Positions 1 to 8,457 of a stretch of 45,280 nt of DNA are shown one piece after another; the stretch's first letter is position 1; every line of letters begins with the position of its first letter. Under the pieces are notes generated by a model that was not told where the DNA came from, did not search any database, and was given only the letters and a program-made list of their open reading frames with translations. Made by a program: the position numbers and the translations under genes. The DNA is from Eubacteriales Family XIII. Incertae Sedis bacterium (GTDB lineage: Bacteria > Bacillota > Clostridia > Peptostreptococcales > Anaerovoracaceae). The stretch is taken from positions 1 to 45,280 of the forward strand of contig JAIRPE010000092.1 in the NCBI GenBank assembly GCA_031257175.1, in the 5' to 3' direction.

Positions 1-323
1 GTCCCCAGGTGGTATGATTCACGTGTGGGGCGTCGAAACGGCGCCTCGTCGTCCCGAATCCAAACTTTTACGGAACTTTTCGGCGTCACGGCCGTCAAAC
101 ATTAATAGATGCCGCCTTCCGACGTCAGCCCGACGGTTTTGGGCGAAATCATAGGAAAGGATAGGTATTAAATTTAAATTTCAGCCCGATTTGATGTTGC
201 GCCGCCGCATAAAACAGTATAAGATATATATATGCCAGGATATTAAAAAATGGGGATTTTATACTGGAAAACCAACAATAGGACTTAACAGGGAGATTGA
301 TTGTGAGCAGTGAGGTGAGTTTT
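1..323. other. Intergenic leader upstream of the first SLH gene
   Basis: No gene is supported here. A frame open from base 1 to a stop near 105 could be the tail of an upstream gene, but it has no recognisable sequence. Bases 101-170 are a copy of dispersed repeat family 2. An AT-rich stretch with TATAAG (218-223) and TATATA hexamers follows and probably contains the promoter of the SLH gene, but no well-spaced -35 box is clear. Confidence 0.4.
101..170 (+). repeat. Dispersed repeat family 2, copy C (diverged)
   Basis: This copy aligns with the one at 27551-27629 through TTCCGACGTCAGCCCGACGG, then TTTTGGGCGAAAT, then AAAGGATAGGTATTAAA. The central CGCCCAA/TTGGGCG hairpin is degraded on its left side. 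It lies about 150 bases upstream of an SLH gene. The relationship is seen by eye only. Confidence 0.5.
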
Positions 324-2726
324 ATGAAAAAATATGTGTCGAAGGCCGCCGCCGTGGCGTTAGCGGCCATGATGGCTTTCGTCGGCGGGCCGCCCGCCGC
401 GTTCGCGGACATAGGAGGATTTGGTGATATTGGCGGACATTGGGCCGAGGGCCAGATACTGGCGGGAGTCGGCCGCGGCTTCATCAACGGCTACCAGGAC
501 GGCACCTTCAAGCCCGACAACCTCATAACCAGAGCGGAGTTCGTCAAGATAATCAATTCCGCCAACGGCTACAGCGAAGTGGTCAGCATACCCTTCGGCG
601 ACGTGCCTGTGACGGAGTGGTACTACCCCGAGGTGCAGAAAGCCTACAAAGCGGGCTACATCCAGGGCGACAACGGCGCCTTCAGGCCGACGGCAAACAT
701 CTCCCGCCAGGAAGTGGCGGTGATACTGGAGAGGCTCACCCAGCAGGGCGACCCCAACTACCCGCTGACAGGCGTGGTGGACGCGGCCAGCATAGCCTCC
801 TGGGCTGAGGTGGGGGTGCGCAAGGCTTTCAGCATGGGCTACATCCAGGGCGACGACAAGAACATGTTCAACCCCGCCAACCCCCTCAAACGGGGCGAGG
901 CGGTCACCATCATAAACAGGATGCTGGGCGTCAGCCCCGTGGCCACGGGCGGCACGGGCGGCTCCACAGGCTCAGGCACGACCAACCCGGGCACGGGCAC
1001 GACCAACCCGAGCGCGGTGACGCCCTCCCTGACCACCTTCAACGTCACAGGCGTGTCCAGCACGTCGGCCACCCTGAACCTGTACGCCAACAAGGAAGGC
1101 AGGGTGTACTGGGTGCTTCTGAAGGGCAGCTCCTCATCGACCCCCAGCGCCGACCAGATAGTCAACGGCAGGAACGCCAGCGGCAGCACCGCCGACAACT
1201 ACGGCGACGACAGCGTGTACGCCAACTCCAGCAAGACCAGAAGCCTCAGCTCCCTGGACAGCGACCAGAGTTACAGGATCTGCGGCGTCCTGGTGGACAC
1301 CAGCGGCGCCAGGAGCGGCGTGCAGACCACCACCTTCACGACGAGCGGCGTGGGGGAGGCGTGGCTGACCACCTTCAGTTACTCCAGCCAGAACTCCAGC
1401 GGCGTGAGGCTGACCTACAAGTCCACCAGGGACGGATACCTCTATTATGTGGTGCTGGATTCCAGCAACTCGTCCACCGCCCCTCGCGCCAGCGATATAC
1501 GGAACTACAGGGATTACAGCGGCAAGACCCCGATCACGTATGGACGCATCTACGTCAGCCGCAACGTGGAGGATTCTACTGATATAACCGACCTGAGCCC
1601 CAGCACCTCCTACCGCATTTACGGGTGCGTCTATGAGGACACCAGCAGCTCCAGCGCCTACTCCACCGTCAAGAACGTGAGTTTCAGCACTACGGCGGCC
1701 TCCAGCGCGGACTGGCTCTCATCCCTGACCTCGCCGAGCGACTCCAACAAAACGACGACCACGGCGAGGGTTTACGCCAATTTGGGCAGCAATGTCGGCA
1801 CCAGCGGCAGTTACAAGCTCGACTGGGTGGTCTACAACCGTTCCGACGGCCCCACCACCAGCCCCACGGCCCCCACGGCCGCCCAGATAAGGAACCATAC
1901 TTGGTCGACGTACAGCGCTTACGCGGTCTACGGCGAGGTTGACGTGAGCAGCCGCACCCAGGCCATTGAATTGAGCGGGCTCGCGCCCGGAAAGAATTAC
2001 AGGATTTACGGCGTGGTGTACTACAACGGCACCTACTCCAGCGTCAGAACCGTTGACTTCACTACCAAGACTGACACGGGGGCGGCGGATTTGGTCTCGC
2101 TGGGGCTCGCCTACCATACCAGCGGCGCGAGTTACACGACCATGGCCCTGAGCCCGGCGTTCACCCCCGGCGTTTGGAGCTATAGCGTGACCGTGCCCGC
2201 CACGGACGCTCTGAGGCTCACCGTGAAGCCCGCCAGCTCGACCTTCGCCGACTATTCCCTGGACGGGGCAGGCTCCACCTTCATCGCGTCCAACAACGCG
2301 GAAGGCTCAACTGAGATGAACGTCAGCGCGGGCAGCCACATGCTGAGGGTCATCGTCACCCAGACGGGCAAGCCCGACAAGGTATATTCCATAGCCATAA
2401 CCGTTCAGGCGCCCGTCGCGGCCAAGCTCGCGAGCCTCAGCATACGCAACGCCAGCTTCAGCTTCAGCCCAAGCACCTTCAGCTACAACGTGTCGGTGCC
2501 CACAGGGGCGTCCGTGCTGATGAACCTCTCGTCGGAACAGCCGGGCGACGCCGTCACCGTCCAGTGCGACAGCGGGAGCGGCTTCGAGACCGTGACGGAG
2601 GCCAGCGGGGCCTACACCCTGCCCCTGGCGGACAGCGGCTCCACCACGGTGAAGATAAACGTAAGCCGCGCCAACGTGTTAGGCAGCGATTACACGCTGA
2701 CGCTGACGAAGTCGCCGTCGAGATAG
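324..2726 (+). CDS. SLH-domain surface protein with repeated beta-sandwich modules
   Basis: This is a secreted cell-surface protein of 800 residues. A signal peptide (about 1-28, MKKYVSK then a hydrophobic stretch ending AAFA) precedes three SLH domains (about 30-205; FGDIGGHWAE, FKPDNLITRAEF, FNPANPLKRGEAV). SLH domains bind secondary cell-wall polymer. A Gly/Thr/Pro linker follows, then three similar fibronectin-III-like modules, each with a Y-x-V core and a P-x-A-x-x-I-x-N segment, then two cadherin-like beta-sandwich modules that begin LVSLGLAYH and LASLSIRNASF. The ATG at 324 is preferred over the upstream TTG at 297 because GAGGTGA sits about 6 bases before it. It has no catalytic motif, so a structural or adhesive role is inferred. 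The gene stands alone, followed by a GGCGCC hairpin. Confidence 0.85.
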   Translation: MKKYVSKAAAVALAAMMAFVGGPPAAFADIGGFGDIGGHWAEGQILAGVGRGFINGYQDGTFKPDNLITRAEFVKIINSANGYSEVVSIPFGDVPVTEWYYPEVQKAYKAGYIQGDNGAFRPTANISRQEVAVILERLTQQGDPNYPLTGVVDAASIASWAEVGVRKAFSMGYIQGDDKNMFNPANPLKRGEAVTIINRMLGVSPVATGGTGGSTGSGTTNPGTGTTNPSAVTPSLTTFNVTGVSSTSATLNLYANKEGRVYWVLLKGSSSSTPSADQIVNGRNASGSTADNYGDDSVYANSSKTRSLSSLDSDQSYRICGVLVDTSGARSGVQTTTFTTSGVGEAWLTTFSYSSQNSSGVRLTYKSTRDGYLYYVVLDSSNSSTAPRASDIRNYRDYSGKTPITYGRIYVSRNVEDSTDITDLSPSTSYRIYGCVYEDTSSSSAYSTVKNVSFSTTAASSADWLSSLTSPSDSNKTTTTARVYANLGSNVGTSGSYKLDWVVYNRSDGPTTSPTAPTAAQIRNHTWSTYSAYAVYGEVDVSSRTQAIELSGLAPGKNYRIYGVVYYNGTYSSVRTVDFTTKTDTGAADLVSLGLAYHTSGASYTTMALSPAFTPGVWSYSVTVPATDALRLTVKPASSTFADYSLDGAGSTFIASNNAEGSTEMNVSAGSHMLRVIVTQTGKPDKVYSIAITVQAPVAAKLASLSIRNASFSFSPSTFSYNVSVPTGASVLMNLSSEQPGDAVTVQCDSGSGFETVTEASGAYTLPLADSGSTTVKINVSRANVLGSDYTLTLTKSPSR

Positions 2727-2729
2727 GGG

Positions 2730-2746
2730 GGCGCCTCGCCGGCGCC
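2730..2746. terminator. Hairpin just after the SLH gene stop
   Basis: GGCGCC, a five-base loop (TCGCC), then GGCGCC, starting 3 bases after the stop codon. No T-run follows, so intrinsic termination is uncertain. Confidence 0.3.
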
Positions 2747-2801
2747 TTGAGTGAGCCTGTTCGAGACAGGAAAGAAAATCAGACGTTCGAGGGACTTTAC
2801 C

Positions 2802-2834
2802 CGCCGTCGGCCCTCATCGGGGGCCGACGGCGGA
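2802..2834. other. Perfect 13-bp stem-loop
   Basis: CCGCCGTCGGCCC pairs perfectly with GGGCCGACGGCGG across a 7-base loop. There is no T-run. It is the strongest of several hairpins in the leader of the GGDEF-EAL gene. It may be a processing or attenuation structure, or a palindromic repeat. Confidence 0.55.
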
Positions 2835-2862
2835 CATGATACAAAGACCCGCGGCGCGGTGC

Positions 2863-2886
2863 GCCGACAGCGTGGGCTGTCGGCGG
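2863..2886. other. Perfect 10-bp stem-loop
   Basis: CGCCGACAGC pairs with GCTGTCGGCG across a four-base GTGG loop. A third hairpin, GCCGCCC/GGGCGGC with a TCG loop, follows at 2954-2970. Together these structures occupy most of the 282-base spacer before the start at 3009. Confidence 0.5.
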
Positions 2887-3008
2887 TCGCGTTTCGCGGC
2901 AATCCGAAACACGAGCCTTCTGAAAACCGCCGCCGGCCCGTCGGGGGGATAAGGCCGCCCTCGGGGCGGCGCGGAAGTTTTCGGGAGTCCCGAGGAATAA
3001 GAGGGCGT

Positions 3009-5984
3009 ATGGGGCTTAGGGACGCTTACAGACGAGGATCAATATTCGTTAAGATACTCCTGCCTTTGCTTACTGTAATTATATTCCAAACATTCCTTAT
3101 ATTTGGGATGTATCAAATGCTTGGAATATCAAAGGAGCTGGAGTCGGGCGCCTTTGAACTGCTCGACGAAAAAACCCTGCGTTGCGCCGACGGGCTGGAA
3201 AACAAAATGAAAGACGGCTGGGGGATGATTTCCGACCTCCGCGACATCGCCAACTTGCACTTCTCCAACATCCTGAACGGCACAGACAAGAAAACGGACG
3301 CCATGCTCACGGACGAGAAAACCCAGAACAGCTTCCTGGAGTCCATGTCAGGCGAATTAGCCCACCTCATCTACCGCAACGACGTGTCAGGCGCCTTCAT
3401 CATACTGGAAGGCGAAAAACCCGAAAAACCAGGCATATACTTCCTCGACGAGGACCCTGGCGCGCGTCGGGGCGATTTCTCCGACATCATCATGAAAACC
3501 GCGCCCGCCGCCCTGGCCGACAAGCTGGGGCTTTACCACGACACCCCCCTGGACGGCGGCTTCCTCCTGGAAAAAGGCGCGGATTCCAGCGACTTCTACT
3601 ACAAACCCTACGGCGCGGCCACGGAAAACCCCGACATGGACGTGGCCGAGCTGGGCTATTGGAGCTGGCACGACGGGAACGGCGGCGGCCTGCCCCTCGC
3701 GGACGGCGCCTTCATATACTCCCAGCCCCTTTCCCACATGGGCCTGGTCTACGGCGTCTGCGGAGTGGCCATAGACGGGGGCGCCTTGCGCGACTTCCTG
3801 AAAACAGGCGGGATGAGCGGTCTCAGCGAGGCCGGTTGCGGCGTCCTGCATGAAAAGGACGGCGAAAACATGCTGGTGGCCGCCCAGGGGGAAGCCTTCG
3901 GCCGCGTGGACGGCCCCGTGCGGGGTCTGACGCTGGAGCCCGACAAAAGCGAGGGCGCCTATATAGTGGAGGGCCTGGCCGCTCAGGGGAAAATATACGG
4001 AGTCCTAAGCGTCCTGAGCCTGTACGCCCCGGAATCCCCCTTCGCCGACGACTCCTGGGCAGTCCTCGGATTTCGGAGCGAGGAGGCGCTGCTGGGCTAC
4101 GCCGAGCGCTCGGGCTACATCGTCCTGCTGATACTGCTGGCGGCGCTGACCATAGGCGTGGCGGGCATCGTCATAGTGGCCAAGATGATAACCATACCCG
4201 TGGGCGTCCTGGCCAGCCAACTGAAGCTCAAAGACCCCAACAGCAAAATAGAGCTGGACAAGCTGGGGATATTGGAGATAGACGAGCTTTCCGACGCCAT
4301 CGAGACCCTCAGCGCCAAGGTGGCCGACGTGAACCGAAAACTCGCGGACATATTGGAAATGGCCGAAACCTCCATCGCCGTCTTTGAATACCACGACAGA
4401 AACAACAACCAGGTCATCTACACCAGGCAATTCGCCCAGATGTTCGACCTCCCCGAAACAGAGAATAACGCCATGGAATTGCGCCGCTTCCTGAGCCACG
4501 TGCGCCGCAACGCGCCGGAAAAAGAGTCGGTCAGCCCCCAAAACGGCGAGATTGTCTACAGGATATACTTCGACGGCAAAAACCATTGGATCAGATTCCT
4601 GCCCATAAAATCCCCCGCCCACCTGACAGGCGTCATAACGGACGTCACGAAGGAAATCGAGGACAGGAAGCGGCTGGAGCATGAAAGGGACTACGACATA
4701 CTGACCGACGTCTACAACCGCCGCGCCTTCTACAAATTCCTGAAAACCCGCTTCGCCAGCCCCAAGGAAATGAAAACGGCCGCCGTCATCATGCTGGACC
4801 TGGACAACCTCAAGAGCGTCAACGACGCCTTCGGCCACGACTACGGGGACAAATACATACGCCTCACCGCCGACGCCCTGCGCGCCTTCGGCTCGGAGAG
4901 GTCCATAGTCGCCCGCCTGGCGGGGGACGAGTTCATCATCTTCCTCTTCGGCTACGACAGCCAGGACGAGATACGGGAAATCTGCGAGCGCATCAAAGAG
5001 ACCATGAAGAGAGGGACGCTAAACCTGCCCGACGGCACGAACACGGGCATCCAAATATCGGCCGGCATAGCCTGGTACCCCCACGACTCCGCGGACAGCG
5101 AGGAGCTGATACGCTACGCCGACTTCGCCATGTACATGGTGAAAAAAACCAACAAAGGGCAGTTCAAAGAATTCGACTACGGCTTCTACAACAAGCACTC
5201 CTATCTGCGGTACAGCAAGAACGAGATGGACATGATAATAGACAACGAGCTCATCTCCTACCAATTCCAGCCCATCATAAACGCCGCCAACGGCGAGATA
5301 TACGCCTACGAGGCCCTCATGAGGCCGGGAGGCGAGACCATACAGAACCCGGCGGCGCTGGTGTCCCTGGCGCGGGCCCACTCCAGGCTGCCCCAGATAG
5401 AGCGCATAACCTTCTTCAAGGCGCTGGAAGAATTCTCCACCCTAAAGGCGGCCACGGAGACCAACTGCAAACTCTTCATCAACTCCATAGCCAGCCAGTT
5501 CCTCAACGAGGAAGAAGTGGACGAGTTCATAAAACTGCATGGCGACTTCATGGGCCGCCTGGTGCTGGAGATAACGGAAGAAGAGCGCAACGACGAGGTG
5601 GCCATGAGCCAAAAACTGGCCTTCATGCGCAGATACGGCCAAAAACTGGCGCTGGACGACTTCGGCGTGGGCTACAGCAACGAAAGCACCATGCTGGACT
5701 ACTCGCCCGACTTCATAAAGATAGACATGAGCATAATAAGGAACATCCACGAGGACGAAAACCGCAAGTCCATCACCAGCAAGCTGATAGCCTACGGCAA
5801 AAACGCGGGCATCCGAATGCTGGCCGAGGGCGTGGAAGTGAAAGAGGAGATGGAATACCTAATCAGCGCGGGCATAGACCTCCTCCAAGGCTTCTACATC
5901 TGCCGCCCCATGTCAGTGCCGCCCATAGACCTGCCCGACATCAAAGCCGAAATAGCCGCCATGAAGCGGCGGCGGCATGGGTAG
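3009..5984 (+). CDS. Membrane GGDEF-EAL cyclic-di-GMP signalling protein with PAS domain
   Basis: A 991-residue sensor. TM1 is at about 14-38, followed by a large extracytoplasmic region (about 40-360), TM2 at about 366-392, a HAMP-like linker, a PAS-like domain (about 445-545), GGDEF (about 560-720) and EAL (about 755-985). The diguanylate cyclase signature reads RLAGDEF, with Ala for the first Gly of GGDEF, so cyclase activity is uncertain. EAL residues look complete: YEALMRP, LFINSIA, LEITEEE, LALDDFGVGYSN, DFIKID, AEGVE and QGFY, so cyclic-di-GMP phosphodiesterase activity is likely. The ATG at 3009 follows GAGGAATAAGAGG; the frame is open back to 2751 but that extension has no domain character. 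Long hairpins precede the gene. Confidence 0.9.
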   Translation: MGLRDAYRRGSIFVKILLPLLTVIIFQTFLIFGMYQMLGISKELESGAFELLDEKTLRCADGLENKMKDGWGMISDLRDIANLHFSNILNGTDKKTDAMLTDEKTQNSFLESMSGELAHLIYRNDVSGAFIILEGEKPEKPGIYFLDEDPGARRGDFSDIIMKTAPAALADKLGLYHDTPLDGGFLLEKGADSSDFYYKPYGAATENPDMDVAELGYWSWHDGNGGGLPLADGAFIYSQPLSHMGLVYGVCGVAIDGGALRDFLKTGGMSGLSEAGCGVLHEKDGENMLVAAQGEAFGRVDGPVRGLTLEPDKSEGAYIVEGLAAQGKIYGVLSVLSLYAPESPFADDSWAVLGFRSEEALLGYAERSGYIVLLILLAALTIGVAGIVIVAKMITIPVGVLASQLKLKDPNSKIELDKLGILEIDELSDAIETLSAKVADVNRKLADILEMAETSIAVFEYHDRNNNQVIYTRQFAQMFDLPETENNAMELRRFLSHVRRNAPEKESVSPQNGEIVYRIYFDGKNHWIRFLPIKSPAHLTGVITDVTKEIEDRKRLEHERDYDILTDVYNRRAFYKFLKTRFASPKEMKTAAVIMLDLDNLKSVNDAFGHDYGDKYIRLTADALRAFGSERSIVARLAGDEFIIFLFGYDSQDEIREICERIKETMKRGTLNLPDGTNTGIQISAGIAWYPHDSADSEELIRYADFAMYMVKKTNKGQFKEFDYGFYNKHSYLRYSKNEMDMIIDNELISYQFQPIINAANGEIYAYEALMRPGGETIQNPAALVSLARAHSRLPQIERITFFKALEEFSTLKAATETNCKLFINSIASQFLNEEEVDEFIKLHGDFMGRLVLEITEEERNDEVAMSQKLAFMRRYGQKLALDDFGVGYSNESTMLDYSPDFIKIDMSIIRNIHEDENRKSITSKLIAYGKNAGIRMLAEGVEVKEEMEYLISAGIDLLQGFYICRPMSVPPIDLPDIKAEIAAMKRRRHG

Positions 5985-5994
5985 GGGCGGGGGG

Positions 5995-6561
5995 TTAAGG
6001 CAGGAACACCAGGCTCTTTTCGTCACGGAAATCGGAGTCGTATTTCACCAGGTCGTATATATGCCTGTCTTGGATGAGGCGTTTCCAGACCGTGTTCGTG
6101 GCTTTCACGAAGGCGGGGGACAGGGGCGCCTCGTTCTCCGCCAGCGGGCATCTGTAGGGCAGCCCTTCCGCAGGGAAGAGTATCATCCTCAGCTCGCCCG
6201 AGCCCGTGATGTGGGGCGCCAACGGGAAAACGCGGCATTGGAGCGGGCGCGTCTCCCTGGGGCAGAGGGGCGGCGTCTTGCACCTGACAAAATAGGCTAT
6301 GCCCGACCAGCTGTCGGGGAAATCCGCTTCGGAGACCTTTGTGTAGCTCCATTCCAGCCAGTCCTCGGTTCGGGTGAACACTCGATCCTCCCCAGGCAGC
6401 AGATAGATGCCCATGGAGAACCCCTTGTCGCCGGCGTCGTCGGCGTCGCAGGTGCAACAGATGCTGCCGCACAGCCGGCCGCAGTCGCCGTCGATGGGAG
6501 AGACCCTGTTGAGGAGCCTGTATATGGCTTTGTAAGTTTTTTTTGATATGCTGCTCTTCAT
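5995..6561 (-). CDS. Cys-rich protein resembling YkgJ-type metal-binding proteins
   Basis: A 188-residue soluble protein, convergent with the GGDEF-EAL gene (10 bases apart). Its cysteines fall in GRLCGSICCTCD (about 29-40) and CKTPPLCPRETRPLQCRVFP (about 94-113), with a later YRCPLAE. The CC pair and the RPxxCRxFP motif resemble the YkgJ family, thought to bind zinc or an iron-sulfur cluster. The match is partial and the substrate unknown. The start is the first ATG; its ribosome binding site is weak. It is divergent from rsmD, with the promoter region between them. Confidence 0.6.
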   Translation of the reverse strand: MKSSISKKTYKAIYRLLNRVSPIDGDCGRLCGSICCTCDADDAGDKGFSMGIYLLPGEDRVFTRTEDWLEWSYTKVSEADFPDSWSGIAYFVRCKTPPLCPRETRPLQCRVFPLAPHITGSGELRMILFPAEGLPYRCPLAENEAPLSPAFVKATNTVWKRLIQDRHIYDLVKYDSDFRDEKSLVFLP

Positions 6562-6593
6562 CCGCTTATTATCCGGGCAAGTTCAAAAAGCAA

Positions 6594-6621
6594 TTGCAAT
6601 TTGCCGCTTTTTTGATATAAT
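6594..6621 (+). promoter_or_regulatory. Promoter of the rsmD-coaD-tmcAL operon
   Basis: TTGCAA (6594-6599), a 16-base spacer and TATAAT (6616-6621). It lies about 175 bases upstream of the proposed rsmD start, so the transcript would have a GC-rich leader. Confidence 0.5.
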
Positions 6622-6796
6622 TATGGGAGCGTGGGTCGATACTTGCCGCCGACGCCCAGGGGACGCCGCAGGGGAGCCCGAGGGGGCGTGGCGGCGGCGA
6701 ATCCGCCCGAGGCCGCGCGGCGGCGCGCCATACGGTTATTATACCACAATGAGGGGCGTCACGCCATGGAGGTCGGGCAGGCTTCAGAGGTGCGTT

Positions 6797-7408
6797 TTGC
6801 GTATAATCGCGGGAGAGTTGAAGGGGAGGAAATTGCACTCGCCGTCAGGGGACAGGATAAGGCCCACTTCGGACAAGGTCAAGGGGGCCATTTTCAGCAT
6901 GATAGGCGCTTATGTGGGCGAGGCCGCCGTTTTGGACGTTTTCTCAGGCTCGGGCAATCTGGGGCTGGAAGCGTTGAGCCGAGGGGCGTCGCGGTGCCGT
7001 TTCTGCGACAATTCACGGGAGAGCGTGGCGCTGATAAAGAAGAACGTCGCCGTCTGCGGCGTGGAAAGCCGCGCGGAGGTGTTCCTGGGGGATTTTCGTA
7101 AGGCTCTGTCCGAGCCCGGCTCCCGCGCGGACGTCATATTTCTGGACCCGCCCTACAGAGAGGGGCATTATCCCGAGTGCATGGCGTTGATAAGGGACAA
7201 GGGGACGCTGAAAAGCGGCGGAATAGTCGTGGCGGAGCATGATTGCGGCGTGGAGCTGCCCGACGTCGCCGGGTTCGTGAAAATAAAGACTAAAAGGTAC
7301 GGCGGCACTGGAGTGACGTTGCTGCGCGAGGACGAAGGGGCGGCGACGCGGGGCGAGGACGAAAAAGCGCCTGTTTTTGGGGCCCCGTCTGAGGGAGAGG
7401 GCGGATGA
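6797..7408 (+). CDS. rsmD: 16S rRNA (guanine(966)-N(2))-methyltransferase RsmD
   Basis: RsmD methylates G966 of 16S rRNA using S-adenosylmethionine. The N-terminus MRIIAGELKGRKL is typical, followed by RPTSDKVKGAIFSMI, the SAM-binding motif DVFSGSGNLGLEALSRGA (about 50-67) and the catalytic FLDPPY motif. A TTG at 6797 is chosen because AGAGGTG lies just upstream and translation then begins at the family's usual start; upstream ATGs (for example 6749) would add sequence without homology. At about 203 residues it is slightly long because of a charged tail (DEGAATRGEDEK). Its stop overlaps the coaD start (ATGA), indicating translational coupling. Confidence 0.88.
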   Translation: MRIIAGELKGRKLHSPSGDRIRPTSDKVKGAIFSMIGAYVGEAAVLDVFSGSGNLGLEALSRGASRCRFCDNSRESVALIKKNVAVCGVESRAEVFLGDFRKALSEPGSRADVIFLDPPYREGHYPECMALIRDKGTLKSGGIVVAEHDCGVELPDVAGFVKIKTKRYGGTGVTLLREDEGAATRGEDEKAPVFGAPSEGEGG

Positions 7409-7899
7409 TGAGAGGCACGATGCTTTACGCGGGGTCTTTTGACCCCATAACTAACGGCCATTTGGACATTATCAACAGGGCGTCGGGGCTGTGCGACAAG
7501 TTGATAATAGGCGTCATTGTCAATAAATCCAAAGTTGCCAGGTATTCTTTCGAGGACCGAAAGGCGATGATAGCGCTAGCCACCGTCCATATCGCCAATG
7601 CGGAGATAGACAGTTTTGACGGCCTGCTGGCCGACTACGTGGCGGCCAGGCGGGTAGGCGCGGTGCTGAGGGGATTGCGCGCCTCGATGGATTTTGAGTA
7701 CGAGATGCAAATGGCCCACATGAACGCGCGGCTTTACAAGGGGGAGGCGGAGACGGTGTTCCTGATGGCCAGCCCCGAGTTCTCTTTCATCAGTTCCAGC
7801 ATGGTGAACGAGGTGTTCGGGCTGGGGGGCGACGTGGCCGGGCTGGTGCCTGACGGGGTGTTGGAATACATGAAACGGCGTGTCGGAATACATGGATGA
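7405..7899 (+). CDS. coaD: Phosphopantetheine adenylyltransferase CoaD
   Basis: CoaD transfers AMP from ATP to 4'-phosphopantetheine, the penultimate step of coenzyme A synthesis. At 164 residues it has the normal length. It shows the nucleotidyltransferase signature YAGSFDPITNGHLDII (TxGH motif), the substrate-loop region GLRASMDFEYEMQMAHMN and the late EFSFISSSMVNEV motif. Two ATGs at 7405 and 7408 are possible; GGGAGAGG lies upstream. It overlaps rsmD by four bases and is followed after 24 bases by the coiled-coil gene. The rsmD-coaD order is common in Bacillota. Confidence 0.95.
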   Translation: MMRGTMLYAGSFDPITNGHLDIINRASGLCDKLIIGVIVNKSKVARYSFEDRKAMIALATVHIANAEIDSFDGLLADYVAARRVGAVLRGLRASMDFEYEMQMAHMNARLYKGEAETVFLMASPEFSFISSSMVNEVFGLGGDVAGLVPDGVLEYMKRRVGIHG

Positions 7900-7923
7900 G
7901 CGCGAAGAGAATGGAGGCGTGGC

Positions 7924-8457
7924 ATGAAGGTGTTGGAACTGTTGGATGAGATAGACGAAATCGTCGAGACCGCTTCGGGAGTGCCGTTGACGGGCAGGAT
8001 ACTCATAGACGGCGGCGAGATAACGGAGATAGTGAAAGAGATACGCGTGGCGCTTCCTGACGAGATAACCCAGGCGCAATGGATAAAACAGGAGCGGCAG
8101 CACATATTGGACGAGGCCAAGCGGGAGTACGAGATAGTGATGACGGACGCCAGGAACCAGGCCGACGCCTTGGTCGAGGAGAGCGAGATCACCCAGAGGG
8201 CGAAGGCGCGCGCCTCAGAAATCAGCAAGCAGACGGAGGCCAGCGTGAAGCAGCTCAAATTGGACACATATAACTATATTGACAAGATATTGTTTGAATT
8301 CCAGGAAAAGATGGAGCAGATGAACGCGGTGTATTTCGGGGACATGTTCACGGCGCTCCAGAAAACCTTTGAGGACATCGGCCGCACCGTTCAGGGCAAC
8401 CGCATGGAAATAAAGGATTTGGCGTATAAGACCCACATGGAGGAGAATGAGTATTAG
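7924..8457 (+). CDS. Conserved coiled-coil protein of the coaD-tmcAL cluster
   Basis: A 177-residue protein of unknown function, rich in Glu, Lys, Gln and Ala, with a long predicted helical or coiled-coil segment (about 50-130; WIKQERQHILDEAKREYE). It resembles the ATP-synthase-subunit-B-like proteins often annotated beside coaD in Clostridia, but it has no nucleotide-binding motif or membrane segment. GGAGG precedes the ATG with normal spacing. Its last 11 bases overlap the start of tmcAL, implying co-translation. A structural or scaffold role is only a guess. Confidence 0.75.
   Translation: MKVLELLDEIDEIVETASGVPLTGRILIDGGEITEIVKEIRVALPDEITQAQWIKQERQHILDEAKREYEIVMTDARNQADALVEESEITQRAKARASEISKQTEASVKQLKLDTYNYIDKILFEFQEKMEQMNAVYFGDMFTALQKTFEDIGRTVQGNRMEIKDLAYKTHMEENEY

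Noticed and set aside
1-105. C-terminus of an upstream gene
   Set aside because: The frame is open to a stop at about 105, but 34 residues without recognisable sequence are not enough to claim a gene.
2751-3008. N-terminal extension of the GGDEF-EAL protein
   Set aside because: The frame is open only because the spacer is GC-rich. It is full of hairpins, has no domain character, and a good ribosome binding site lies before the ATG at 3009.
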